DNA of 19,277 nt from an uncultured Muribaculaceae bacterium (GCA_910588035.1 CAJUPY010000031.1:1-19277); one strand, 5' to 3'. Positions 7,823-15,631 are shown, counted from the first letter of the stretch. The notes: a model not told the origin generated them from the sequence alone. Numbers and translations are program-made.

Positions 7823-8433
7823 TTGTCAATCAATTTGAACCAAAAGGCATTATATCCCGACTGATAGTTTTCAAAACTGTCTTTTTTGTCTGTCAGAATG
7901 TCGGTGCGATGTCCGTTGATGACCGGGGTCAGAATCGCAACGATCTCCTCGTCAGACAAGATGATCCAGTAGACAGACGCGGCGTCGTCACACTCTTCAA
8001 TCGTTCCCCTGGCCTTCACTTCGTTGCTTCCGTTTATCAGAAACAGCACGTCCTCCATATTGTCACACAGTTTGAGTTCTGCCAGCAGAATCTGTTTTGC
8101 TGACATCTTTGGCTCATCGGGTGTGTTGTCAGCCGGTTTGTCTGGCTTGTGGTCACCGCTTCCGACAGTCACCGCTGTTGCCGTGTCATCGTCGCAGTTG
8201 ACCTCCACAGTGACTTCGTTCACTGTGTCGTCGGGTGTGGCTGCATTCTTGCCGTCATCTCCGGTAGCCATGACGATGATGATAAGTAGTGCGATCACTA
8301 CGACAGCGGCAACGACCGGTTTGCCTGACCGTTGCCAGAAAGTGGGCCGGGATGTCTGTTTGAGATCTGAATTCAGCTGTTCAGGCTGCTTTATGTTCAA
8401 CCCGCCCTTGTTTCGTTCGTTGATGCCGGTCAT
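7819..8433 (-). CDS. Tagged single-pass membrane protein with GTIxEC-type C-terminal domain
   Basis: I do not recognise a named family for this 204-residue protein. Residues 4-19 carry the operon's shared tag (INERNKGGLNIKQPEQ), followed by FWQRSGKP and a transmembrane helix at about 38-56. A low-complexity Asp/Thr/Pro linker (58-110) leads to a C-terminal domain at about 112-203. That domain is clearly homologous to residues 140-232 of the exported 232-residue protein encoded at 10560-11258: both share GTI-x-EC, W-x-I, AIL, K-x-DS, NY and a terminal A-x-WF. Topology is expected to be N-inside, domain in the periplasm. It starts 1 bp after the FGE-like gene upstream and overlaps the next by ATGA. 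Confidence 0.8.
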   Translation of the reverse strand: MTGINERNKGGLNIKQPEQLNSDLKQTSRPTFWQRSGKPVVAAVVVIALLIIIVMATGDDGKNAATPDDTVNEVTVEVNCDDDTATAVTVGSGDHKPDKPADNTPDEPKMSAKQILLAELKLCDNMEDVLFLINGSNEVKARGTIEECDDAASVYWIILSDEEIVAILTPVINGHRTDILTDKKDSFENYQSGYNAFWFKLIDK

Positions 8434-8434
8434 T

Positions 8435-9559
8435 TCACTCGAGTTCCATTACAACGCGCAGACCTGTGTCATGGCTCTTGTCTTTTTCCTCGACGCGGCG
8501 ACGGAAAGCGTTGCGCAGCTGTGTTGTCGACGGGCTGTCCCATGCTCCACCGCGACGCACGCGGTTCTTGGCCTGTTTGGTCACCAGCGGGTCGGTCTTG
8601 TCGTTTTTGTCATAGTTGTGTTTGTAGTCCTGACACAGTTCGAACACGTTTCCGCTCATGTCATAGATGCCAAGTTCGTTGGGGGCTTTGCCCTTGACGG
8701 GCTGAGTGCGGCTGTGGCTGTTGCCGTAGTGCCATGCTACCTCCTCGGGGTCATTTGAGCCGGAGTAGGTGAAGTGGCTTGTCTTGTGTCCGCCGCGTGC
8801 GGCATATTCCCATTCGGCCTCGGTCGGCAGACGGAATTTGGCACCTGTCAGGTTGCTGAGACGGTTGACAAACTCCTGTGCCTCGGTCCACGAGATGTTT
8901 TCAACAGGATGGCTCGGTTCCTTGAAGTTGGCCGGATTGTTGCCCATGACAAATTCCCACAGTTCCTGGGTCACCTCAGTCTCGCCGATGTAGTAGTCTT
9001 TGGTGAGGGTGATCCACCTGACCGGCTTCTCATCGTCGTCGGCACCTTCCTGCTCGGGTGTGGCTCCCATTTTGAACACTCCGCTCTTGACGAGGATCAT
9101 GTCGAATTTGACCGGCTGTTTCTGTTTGCTCTGGCGGTTGCCTATCTTCACACCCGATGCCGTCGGGGTCAGTTCGACCGTGAAGCGGTCGCCGAGCTGT
9201 CCCTCATCTTCGACCACCTGCATGATGTAGGTGGTGTTTTTCTGCACGCCGTCAAATTCATAGCGCAGAGGCACATAGTCGGGCACCATCACGTTGAGCC
9301 AGTTGGCTCCGTCGATCAGGTAGACCCAGTATTCGTTGTCTTTTTTCTCAGTTTTGATTATGTCACCCTCGAAGGTTGCTCCGTCAAATGCGAGTCCTAC
9401 TTTTACAAGAGCGCATGGAGTGCCGTTCAGATCGGCTACCTGGTGCACGACTGCCGCCATGTCGCTCGGGTCGGCTTTGAATTCACTGACAGTAAGTTGC
9501 TGTGCCTGGGTAGCAGTCCAGGCCGACAGAAAGATGATAAGTGATAATAGTTTTTTCAT
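8435..9559 (-). CDS. Exported FGE-sulfatase (SUMF1-like) protein with N-terminal CALIKV domain, copy 1
   Basis: I place the start at ATG 9559 because it gives a normal signal peptide at once (MKKLLSLIIF..., cleavage near ATQA-QQ) and leaves a 19-bp gap after the previous gene. The longer reading from 9598 would run back into that gene. The 374 residues then hold a beta domain at about 22-135 with GTPCALVKV (46-54) and KNTTYIMQV, and an FGE-sulfatase domain at about 152-373 (MILVKSGVFKMGATPEQ, ETEVTQELW, FRLPTEAEWEYAARGG, LGIYDMSGNVFELCQDY, RVRRGGAWDS, DTGLRVVM). The active-site cysteine pair of true FGE is absent (AWDSPSTTQL). It is the nearest paralogue of the gene at 6689-7822, with the same domain order and length. 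Confidence 0.87.
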   Translation of the reverse strand: MKKLLSLIIFLSAWTATQAQQLTVSEFKADPSDMAAVVHQVADLNGTPCALVKVGLAFDGATFEGDIIKTEKKDNEYWVYLIDGANWLNVMVPDYVPLRYEFDGVQKNTTYIMQVVEDEGQLGDRFTVELTPTASGVKIGNRQSKQKQPVKFDMILVKSGVFKMGATPEQEGADDDEKPVRWITLTKDYYIGETEVTQELWEFVMGNNPANFKEPSHPVENISWTEAQEFVNRLSNLTGAKFRLPTEAEWEYAARGGHKTSHFTYSGSNDPEEVAWHYGNSHSRTQPVKGKAPNELGIYDMSGNVFELCQDYKHNYDKNDKTDPLVTKQAKNRVRRGGAWDSPSTTQLRNAFRRRVEEKDKSHDTGLRVVMELE

Positions 9560-9578
9560 ATCGTGTGTTGTTTTGATT

Positions 9579-10556
9579 TTACGGTAGTTTGAAATCACTC
9601 AGGGAGAATGAGCTCTCGATGTCGGCCTCCCATGTCCGGACATGTATTTTCGGGTGATCTTCGTCGGCGAAATCCCAGATCAGGAAAACGACACCCTCGT
9701 CGCTGTAGCCCGGTGTCGACCAACGTTGTCTGAGAGTCACGCCGTAGTAGTTTGGTTTGGCAGGATGGCGCAAAACACGGTAATCGCTGAACTCGACATT
9801 GAGATATCCCTTGTTCTGCTCGCGGTTGAAGATTCCGCGCAGTTTGGCCAGATATTGTTTCTTGTTCTGACGGACATATTCGACCCGGGCCGATTTCATG
9901 GGCGACAGATCGCCTTTCTCGCGTGAGAATCTGACGACACCGGTGATGATCAGCGCATCGTCACTGAAGACATCTTCCATGAACTTGATGTCCTTGCGGT
10001 TATACGCGCTCTGAAACTGTTCCACCCAGTGGAGAATCTGGTAGCGGCGGTCGGTATCTTTCATTTCAATGCCCTGTTTGATCAGGTCGGCATATTGGTT
10101 GGGGTCGAGGGTGAAATTGAAGTCTACGATGCGTCCGGAGGTGTCGAAGTTGATCGAGATCTCCCGGCGGTCACCGCTCGAATATGATGAGTCAAACGGA
10201 ATCATCTCCATGCCGATGTTTCTGACCTCATAGCCGCGCACCGCTCCGTTGCCCGATTTGAGGGTCAGACCATGTTCGACCGGTTCGTCATCTTCGGTGC
10301 GGAAATGCACGTTGTCCCAGTTCATTTTTATTGTCTCTACGGCCAGTTCGTCAATGTCGATGCCCGCGAAGTCTATCGGCGCACCGTTTTGTTGAGCCGC
10401 GTTGATCGCGCTCAAAAGCCGGCTCGCCTCTTTTTCCATTTTTGTTTTCAGGGCAGGCGAATTTATGCCGTCTGAGAAGCGGAACATCACCTCTGACGAC
10501 ATTGTCGCTGAGGCCGAGGCGAGAATCAGAATTAATATCAGAAGTCTGTGTGTCAT
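9579..10556 (-). CDS. Exported protein with C-terminal NTF2-like domain
   Basis: The 325 residues start with a signal peptide (1-18). Residues about 28-160 form a conserved N-terminal domain I cannot name, with alternating helix (KTKMEKEASRLLSAINAAQ) and strands (YEVRNIGMEMIPF, REISINFD). Residues about 172-312 look NTF2/SnoaL-like: a helix HWVEQFQSAYNRKDIKFMED, then VFSDDALIITG, then long strands YYGVTLRQRWS and VVFLIWDF, with a conserved HPKIHVRTWEAD end. I recall this arrangement in other Bacteroidales proteins, but no substrate is known to me. NTF2-like folds can be small-ligand binders, enzymes or subunit-association modules. The start lies 3 bp after the previous stop. The missing active-site signature makes an enzyme role uncertain. 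Confidence 0.75.
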   Translation of the reverse strand: MTHRLLILILILASASATMSSEVMFRFSDGINSPALKTKMEKEASRLLSAINAAQQNGAPIDFAGIDIDELAVETIKMNWDNVHFRTEDDEPVEHGLTLKSGNGAVRGYEVRNIGMEMIPFDSSYSSGDRREISINFDTSGRIVDFNFTLDPNQYADLIKQGIEMKDTDRRYQILHWVEQFQSAYNRKDIKFMEDVFSDDALIITGVVRFSREKGDLSPMKSARVEYVRQNKKQYLAKLRGIFNREQNKGYLNVEFSDYRVLRHPAKPNYYGVTLRQRWSTPGYSDEGVVFLIWDFADEDHPKIHVRTWEADIESSFSLSDFKLP

Positions 10557-10559
10557 ATC

Positions 10560-11258
10560 TTAACGGAATTGAAACCATGCGCCGTATTGCGCCGAATAGT
10601 TGCCGAGGCTGTCATATTTGCCTGTCACATAGTTGTAGCGGCGGTCTTCGCCGGTGTCGTTACCCAGAATCGCCGTTACCTCAAGCGACTGGTTGCATAT
10701 CACCCAGAAGCATGTGCGTGCGTTGAGACACTCTTTGATCGTGCCGTAGTTCTTGATTTTGTATATCGCTTTGTTGTCGCGCAACACCTTGGTCGCGTCG
10801 CCAAGGTTTCCGGCTTCTTTGAGTTGACCTATGATCTCGCTCTGCCATTCCGGAATCTGTGGTGCTCCTTCATCGCCTGGGGCGGTAATACTCTTTGCCG
10901 ACGGTTTTGCCGGTCCGTTGAGATCGGCTTTTGCTATGAATGCCATTGCGCGTGTTTTGTTTCCGCGGGGCATCGTCATGTATTTTATGTCGATGTCTGA
11001 CTCCGGTGTCAGCGAACGGTCTATGCCGTTTTCACGGAAATAGCGGTTGACATAGTTTATGAGCAGCACGCGGGCTGTCTGACACGAAGACTCTTCCGAC
11101 TCGAGTGTAGACTCGGCATAGAGGTATGCCTGGTCGAGTTTGATGCGGTTGAAATCGGCCGACGTGTAAGCCTGCGTGGCCGGCATGGCTGACGCCACCA
11201 GGATCAGGAATGTCAGCAGACGGATCACGATGTCATTTCTGTGTGGTTTTATCTTCAT
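10560..11258 (-). CDS. Exported two-domain protein sharing its C-terminal domain with the tagged membrane protein
   Basis: The 232 residues begin with a signal peptide (cleavage near ATQA-YTS, about 30). Residues about 36-113 (KLDQAYLYAESTLESEESS ... IKYMTMPRG, MAFIAKADL) recall the LPP20-like N-terminal domains seen in Bacteroidales envelope proteins, which is a tentative match. After a linker, residues 140-232 form a domain homologous to the C-terminus of the 204-residue protein at 7819-8433 (YGTIKEC, CFWVI, AIL, GKYDSLGNY, YGAWF). The ATG at 11258 overlaps the upstream gene by 26 bp; a GTG at 11228, 4 bp past that stop, is an alternative giving a shorter signal peptide. The protein lacks the cytoplasmic tag and so should be free in the periplasm. 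Confidence 0.75.
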   Translation of the reverse strand: MKIKPHRNDIVIRLLTFLILVASAMPATQAYTSADFNRIKLDQAYLYAESTLESEESSCQTARVLLINYVNRYFRENGIDRSLTPESDIDIKYMTMPRGNKTRAMAFIAKADLNGPAKPSAKSITAPGDEGAPQIPEWQSEIIGQLKEAGNLGDATKVLRDNKAIYKIKNYGTIKECLNARTCFWVICNQSLEVTAILGNDTGEDRRYNYVTGKYDSLGNYSAQYGAWFQFR

Positions 11259-12342
11259 AGAGTCTTTCGATTTTTGAGGTTGGAATGAAATTATTCATGC
11301 GCACATCGGCATGTCCGCGACGGGTTGCCGCTGTCTGAGCCGGAACGGTTACGGTCATCGTGTGGCAATAGCCTTCGGGGTTGTTCATAGCGATCAGTGT
11401 GAACGCGATATTGCCGTTGTCGATCGATTGCAGGCCGAAAAACATCCGGCACCCGTTTTCAATGAAATAGCTGACAAACGCGTTGAGAGGCACCTTGAAG
11501 AAACTGTCGGCATATCCATAGCCTTTCATCTTGACGTTGAGAATGATGTCGTTGTCAATCTCGGCGGTGGTGAAAAGGTTGGCTGCCGACTCCACCGGGA
11601 AACGCGACGAGCATATCAGCCGGTTTACGCCGTCGCGTCGGCGTGTCTCATAAAAACGGTCGGTCGACAGGAAACGCGAGTGAAGAGTGTCGCCACGTTC
11701 GATCTGCAGGTCGGGCGGCCACTGCGTTTCAAGTCGTTGACGGTTGACCGGAGCCGGCGGAAGAACGGTGTCGCGCCTGGAGGTCAGCTCCTGCTTGAGC
11801 ATGTGTTCATTCTCGGTCATGGTGCGACCGGAGATGAGGTCATGGTGGTTGGGGAAAATGAAAGCGGCGGTCTTGCCGTTGTCAAGTTTCCACGAAATGC
11901 GGCACAAACGGTTGTCAATGTCGCTGACGTTGAAATCGCCGGCCGGTTTGCCGTGGCCCAACCGGTCGGCAGAGATGTTCTCAAACTCTATGCCGACAGT
12001 TTTGATCAGCGACTCGGTCTCGGCCTTGAAGAGACGGTGCTCGAGTGCGAGACGTCCGGCGAAATTGAGTTTCTCGACCGTAGCCCGTGTCATGTTTCCG
12101 GTCTCGAAAAGAGGAAGTCCGAGATGGGTTATCTTTCCCCGTTCGACTGTGACAGCCAGTTTTCCGGCCGGAGTCATTATGACGGCAGTGGTGTCGTTCC
12201 GGGGCACTGCGGCGAGTACAGACGGCTGTAGTGCCTCCCCGATTTTCTGCAGGCGTTCGGTGGCATAACTTCGCTGAGCCCGGACCACAGTCGTGGCCGA
12301 CTGCAGTATCACGATGACTATCAGAAGAAACCGGGCAGTCAT
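11233..12342 (-). CDS. Exported conserved protein of unknown function
   Basis: I do not recognise the family. The 369-residue product has a signal peptide at 1-22 (MTARFLLIVIVILQSATTVV, cleavage near VRA-QRS). The mature part is mixed alpha/beta with no repeat, no transmembrane segment and no clear enzymatic motif. Notable stretches are ITHLGLPLFE (71-80), a helix at about 86-105, RISWKLDNGKTAAFIFPN in the middle, and late strands ILNVKMKGYGYADSFFKVPL and CRMFFGLQSIDNGNIAFTLI. It starts 12 bp after the 212-residue gene and overlaps the next gene by 26 bp, firmly within the operon. A soluble periplasmic component is the most one can say. Confidence 0.7.
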   Translation of the reverse strand: MTARFLLIVIVILQSATTVVRAQRSYATERLQKIGEALQPSVLAAVPRNDTTAVIMTPAGKLAVTVERGKITHLGLPLFETGNMTRATVEKLNFAGRLALEHRLFKAETESLIKTVGIEFENISADRLGHGKPAGDFNVSDIDNRLCRISWKLDNGKTAAFIFPNHHDLISGRTMTENEHMLKQELTSRRDTVLPPAPVNRQRLETQWPPDLQIERGDTLHSRFLSTDRFYETRRRDGVNRLICSSRFPVESAANLFTTAEIDNDIILNVKMKGYGYADSFFKVPLNAFVSYFIENGCRMFFGLQSIDNGNIAFTLIAMNNPEGYCHTMTVTVPAQTAATRRGHADVRMNNFIPTSKIERLYEDKTTQK

Positions 12343-12354
12343 GATCGCGGAATA

Positions 12355-12993
12355 TCAGATTGAGCCTCCGCCAACGAGTGTGACCTTGCTTCCGTTGCGC
12401 CAGAGTTCGCCTTGAACAAACGAGCCGTCGACAAATTTCGCACGTCTGATCTCGTCACCGGGCCGCAGTGTGATGTTCTCTCCTGTCTTGAAGTCGGTGA
12501 CAGTTACCGCGCGGCTCACTGTGATGGTGCCCATTCCGGACGGTTTGTTGCCGGAGGTCTTGCCATGAAACGTTCCGAGAGGAGTTGTCACCTGACCGTC
12601 AGATTTCACCTGATTGTTGTCTTCGGAATCGTTTATTATGTTTGCGGCAGGTTGTTCAGCTGTTTCAGGGCTATCTTCAGCTACGGGCGAGTAAACGGGT
12701 GGGGCGGCCGAATCTTCATGTTCTATCTCGGCAGGCATCTCTATGATTTCTTCGCTCCCGACTGTTTCAACGGAGTCTGTCGTGGCCGGTTCGCTGTCAG
12801 ACGATCCGTTTATCCATGCAAATGCTATGATAGCGATCAACAGCACGGCAACCACAGCCATGACGGTTGTTTTCATGCCCTTGCCCGACGGTTTTTCAGG
12901 CTCAGGTTTGTGAGGGGGTTGAACAATGTTTATCTCGCCCGATCTGCGTTCAACAAGGTCAGACTCGGGTTTCGGTTGTTTTTCCAGATTCAT
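12355..12993 (-). CDS. Tagged single-pass membrane protein with MORN-like C-terminus
   Basis: The 212-residue protein has a cytoplasmic N-terminus with the shared tag (LVERRSGEINIVQP, 13-26) and a basic, Pro-rich juxtamembrane region, then one transmembrane helix at about 42-61. A long acidic Glu/Pro/Ser linker (62-135) follows, then a C-terminal beta-hairpin unit (138-206) with LGTFHGKTSGNKPSGMGTIT, RPGDEIRRAKFVDG and SFVQGELWRNG. The G-x-GK-x-x-G-x-GT pattern and the GDEI...F-x-G-x-F-x-x-G end recall MORN-like repeats of Bacteroidales proteins. That resemblance is from memory. It follows the S9 peptidase gene by 2 bp and is the first of the three tagged proteins in the operon. Confidence 0.76.
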   Translation of the reverse strand: MNLEKQPKPESDLVERRSGEINIVQPPHKPEPEKPSGKGMKTTVMAVVAVLLIAIIAFAWINGSSDSEPATTDSVETVGSEEIIEMPAEIEHEDSAAPPVYSPVAEDSPETAEQPAANIINDSEDNNQVKSDGQVTTPLGTFHGKTSGNKPSGMGTITVSRAVTVTDFKTGENITLRPGDEIRRAKFVDGSFVQGELWRNGSKVTLVGGGSI

Positions 12994-12995
12994 TG

Positions 12996-15443
12996 TCAGA
13001 GTGATTTCGGTTTATAGATTGAATTCCACCAGGTCGGATCTTCCTTGAGCCATTTTTCAAACCACGCGTCGATCGTGTTCTGCCATTTTATGCGTTTGTC
13101 ATGGTCGAGGATGTGGTGGTTCTCACCTGCGACGGCGACAAAGGCAGTCGGTTTGCCGAGCAGTTTCAGTGCTGTGAACATCTGGATGCTCTCGCCAACC
13201 GGAACATTGGTGTCGGCGTCGCCGTGGAGAAACAGCAGCGGAGTGTTGATCTTGTCGGCATTGAACAGCGGGCTTTGCTTGACATAGAGGTCGGGGTGTG
13301 ACCATGGGTAGCTGTTTGCCATCGACACCTCGCTGTAGGAGTATCCCCAATATCCTTCGCCCCAGTAGCTGGTGTGGTCGCTGATGCCTGCGTGGGAGAT
13401 CGCTGCGGCGAAGATGTCGGTGCGGGTCTGCAGGAACTGGGTCATGAAACCGCCGTATGACGCTCCGATGCAACCGATGTGTTTACGGTCGACAAACGGG
13501 TGTTCGTCACAGAAGCGTTTCGTGCCTTCAATGATGTCGTCGGCGACACCTTCGCCGGCTGTGTTGACATGGCGCGACGAGAATTCCTGACCGAAGCCTG
13601 TCGCTCCGCTCGGATTGATTGCGAAAACGATATAGCCCTGGGCTGCATAGACCTGATGTGGGTAGCGGCTCTCGAAATTGCGGCCTGTCGGCGAGCAGCC
13701 GCCATAGTAGTTGACGATCATGGGGTAGGTTTTCGCCGAATCGAAGTTGTCGGGCAGGTAGTAGCGCCCGTGAATGCTGTCGCCGCGTGAGTTGACAAAG
13801 CTCCACGGCTTGCACTCGGCCAGTCTGACACCTTCGAGCTTGCGTGCCGACAGGTCGTCGATGAGTTTTGTCTTCATCGACTTGGTGTCGAGAGTGTAGA
13901 TGCGGTCAGAGTTCATCGCGCCTTGTCCGGCAAATGCCATTGTCGCGCCTGTCGCCGGAACCGAGATTGAGTTGATCATATCCTCGGGTGTGTTGACTGG
14001 GGTGATCTTCAGGTTTGACGGATTTATGCGGTAGAGGCTCTTGCGGTCGCGGTTTTCAGCTGTGACATAGATCATGCCGTCGGCGCGTGACCAGACTACA
14101 TCTTCAACCGACGGGGCGAAGTCGCGTGTCAGAGGTGTGACCTTGTGGTCGGCGACATTGATCAGATAGAGTTGGTTGTCGGTCATGCTCGGTGTTCTGC
14201 CTTCGGGCACATTCTTGCCGACGCCGTCGAGTGATTCCGGCGTACCGGCCACCACGACCTGTTTGCCGTCGGGCGAGAAATATCCTCCGCCGATGAATCC
14301 GTCGTCAGCGACAAGTGTGTCACACGCCATTGTCGTCAGATCGAGTGACATCAGAGTCGACAAGGTCGTGGGGCGTTGTGTCAGACGGCTGTGAGACGAT
14401 CTGATCAAAAGCTTGTTGCCGTCTTCGGAGATGTCGGTGAGCTGCACGCTACGGTGGCCGAATGTCAGAGGTTCCATGACTCCTGTCGAGAGGTCATATC
14501 GGGCCAGACGGGTTCGGTTACGCCACCCCGGAATGCGGTCTTCCGGTTCGAGCACCTGATAGACGTCGCCCTCTTTCTCGCCCTCGTCGACGAGAGTGTA
14601 GATCAGAAAATCTTCGGTCGGTGCGACGTTGAAGCGGCCTTCGGGAATGCCGGTGGCCATAACCTGCTCATCGCCTGTCACCGGGTCTACGCTGACCAGC
14701 TCACGTCCGTCGAGGCCGTTGCGGGTATAGCGGTAACGGTTTGAGCGGGGTAGCCATGAGATCGCGCGGCTGCCGTCGGTCAGGGTGCGGCCGTCGGCAA
14801 GTGAGGTAATGCGGTAGTTGTAGCTGACTTTGCCGTCTTTCAATGTGTTTGAGGTCACGGTCAGCAGCATCTTGCCGTCGGGCGACAGCGAGACATAGCT
14901 GACGCGGCGGCCATGAATGATGTCGCCGAGGGTGATCATGCGGGTCTTGTCGTTTCCGACGGTGAGCAGCTCGGGACGCTCGGTCTCGATTGTCACGGCA
15001 AGCGAATCGGTCTCGCCCGGCACCGACAGATATTTGATAGCGAAAGTGTGGGTTGCCGGCTCGAGTTTCAGATTTTTTCCGTCGGTTTTCTTTCCGTCTA
15101 CAAACAGGGCGACGCGGTCGTCTGACTTGCAGCCGGTGTTGACCGTGACGGTTACGAAACTGCGGTTCTCAGCGGTGAAGGTGAGACCGTGGAGTGCCGG
15201 CGATTTCTCATGTCCCGGCATGACGTCGGCTTCATAACGGCTCGTCGCACCGGTCATTTTCATCGGTTGGTCGAGAAGAGACGCGGTTTCATATTTTTTG
15301 GAAGATATGTCGACACTGTCGATCATCAGCGGTTGTCTCAGCGGACGTGCTCCGGTGTAGTCAAAACTCTCAACGTTGACTACGCCCGATGTCGCGGTAA
15401 GTGCGACTGCTCCCGCAAGAAATGTGATTATGGTCTTGGTCAT
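12996..15443 (-). CDS. S9 family prolyl-oligopeptidase-type exopeptidase (DPP-like), exported
   Basis: The 815-residue serine peptidase carries a signal peptide (MTKTIITFLAGAVALTATSG) and should act in the periplasm, releasing N-terminal dipeptides or small peptides. Residues about 21-160 form an extra beta-rich N-terminal domain. Residues about 165-545 form a beta-propeller (repeated SPDGK-type blades at 187-191, 390-394). Residues about 555-805 are the alpha/beta hydrolase domain with GASYGGF (660-666), HGDADTNVP (740-748) and GENHH (773-777). By comparison with DPP-IV the triad is S662, D744 and H776. The exact specificity cannot be told. The Glu-Glu helix of DPP-IV is not obvious, so an acylaminoacyl-peptidase or oligopeptidase type is possible. 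It is first in the 11-gene operon, with the promoter just upstream and the next gene 2 bp away. Confidence 0.93.
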   Translation of the reverse strand: MTKTIITFLAGAVALTATSGVVNVESFDYTGARPLRQPLMIDSVDISSKKYETASLLDQPMKMTGATSRYEADVMPGHEKSPALHGLTFTAENRSFVTVTVNTGCKSDDRVALFVDGKKTDGKNLKLEPATHTFAIKYLSVPGETDSLAVTIETERPELLTVGNDKTRMITLGDIIHGRRVSYVSLSPDGKMLLTVTSNTLKDGKVSYNYRITSLADGRTLTDGSRAISWLPRSNRYRYTRNGLDGRELVSVDPVTGDEQVMATGIPEGRFNVAPTEDFLIYTLVDEGEKEGDVYQVLEPEDRIPGWRNRTRLARYDLSTGVMEPLTFGHRSVQLTDISEDGNKLLIRSSHSRLTQRPTTLSTLMSLDLTTMACDTLVADDGFIGGGYFSPDGKQVVVAGTPESLDGVGKNVPEGRTPSMTDNQLYLINVADHKVTPLTRDFAPSVEDVVWSRADGMIYVTAENRDRKSLYRINPSNLKITPVNTPEDMINSISVPATGATMAFAGQGAMNSDRIYTLDTKSMKTKLIDDLSARKLEGVRLAECKPWSFVNSRGDSIHGRYYLPDNFDSAKTYPMIVNYYGGCSPTGRNFESRYPHQVYAAQGYIVFAINPSGATGFGQEFSSRHVNTAGEGVADDIIEGTKRFCDEHPFVDRKHIGCIGASYGGFMTQFLQTRTDIFAAAISHAGISDHTSYWGEGYWGYSYSEVSMANSYPWSHPDLYVKQSPLFNADKINTPLLFLHGDADTNVPVGESIQMFTALKLLGKPTAFVAVAGENHHILDHDKRIKWQNTIDAWFEKWLKEDPTWWNSIYKPKSL

Positions 15444-15464
15444 GGCTCTAAGTTCCTTTTTGCC

Positions 15465-15497
15465 ACAAAGTTAATCAAAATTAAATCTGACTCCAAA
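15465..15497 (-). promoter_or_regulatory. Bacteroidota-type promoter of the 11-gene operon
   Basis: On the minus strand TTTG (15497-15494) within a T-run is followed after 20 bp by TAACTTTGT (15473-15465). It ends 21 bp before the S9 peptidase start codon, so the leader is very short. Both boxes match TTTG-N19-21-TAnnTTTG. No other good match was seen within the operon. Confidence 0.76.
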
Positions 15498-15572
15498 AAA
15501 AATATTTACATTCGACCCACAACAAGCAGACATTTTAATCGTGACTACATACGAGCCGTGGTCACAGAAACA

Positions 15573-15610
15573 AGCGAGCTGCAACACGAATGAACGTGTC
15601 GCAGCTCGCT
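15573..15610 (-). terminator. Rho-independent terminator after the GH109 gene
   Basis: Arms 15573-15588 and 15595-15610 pair over 16 positions with one G-U wobble on the minus-strand RNA and a 6-base loop. The stem is G/C-rich (AGCGAGCTGC...). A T-rich but interrupted tail (TTGTTTCTG) follows on the minus strand. It starts 21 bp after the GH109 stop codon and separates that operon from the next promoter. Confidence 0.8.
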
Positions 15611-15631
15611 GTATAGTGGTGTCGCTATGTT

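Noticed and set aside
9560..9598. Longer reading of FGE copy 1 from 9598
   Set aside because: It would overlap the end of the NTF2-like gene and put 13 polar residues in front of a normal signal peptide.
11311..12231. Long plus-strand open frame of 306 codons opposite the 369-residue exported protein
   Set aside because: It lies wholly antisense to a gene with a signal peptide and tight operon spacing, has no recognisable domain and no promoter. Other long plus-strand frames (8774-9544, 17667-18536) are likewise shadows of FGE copy 1 and trpS.
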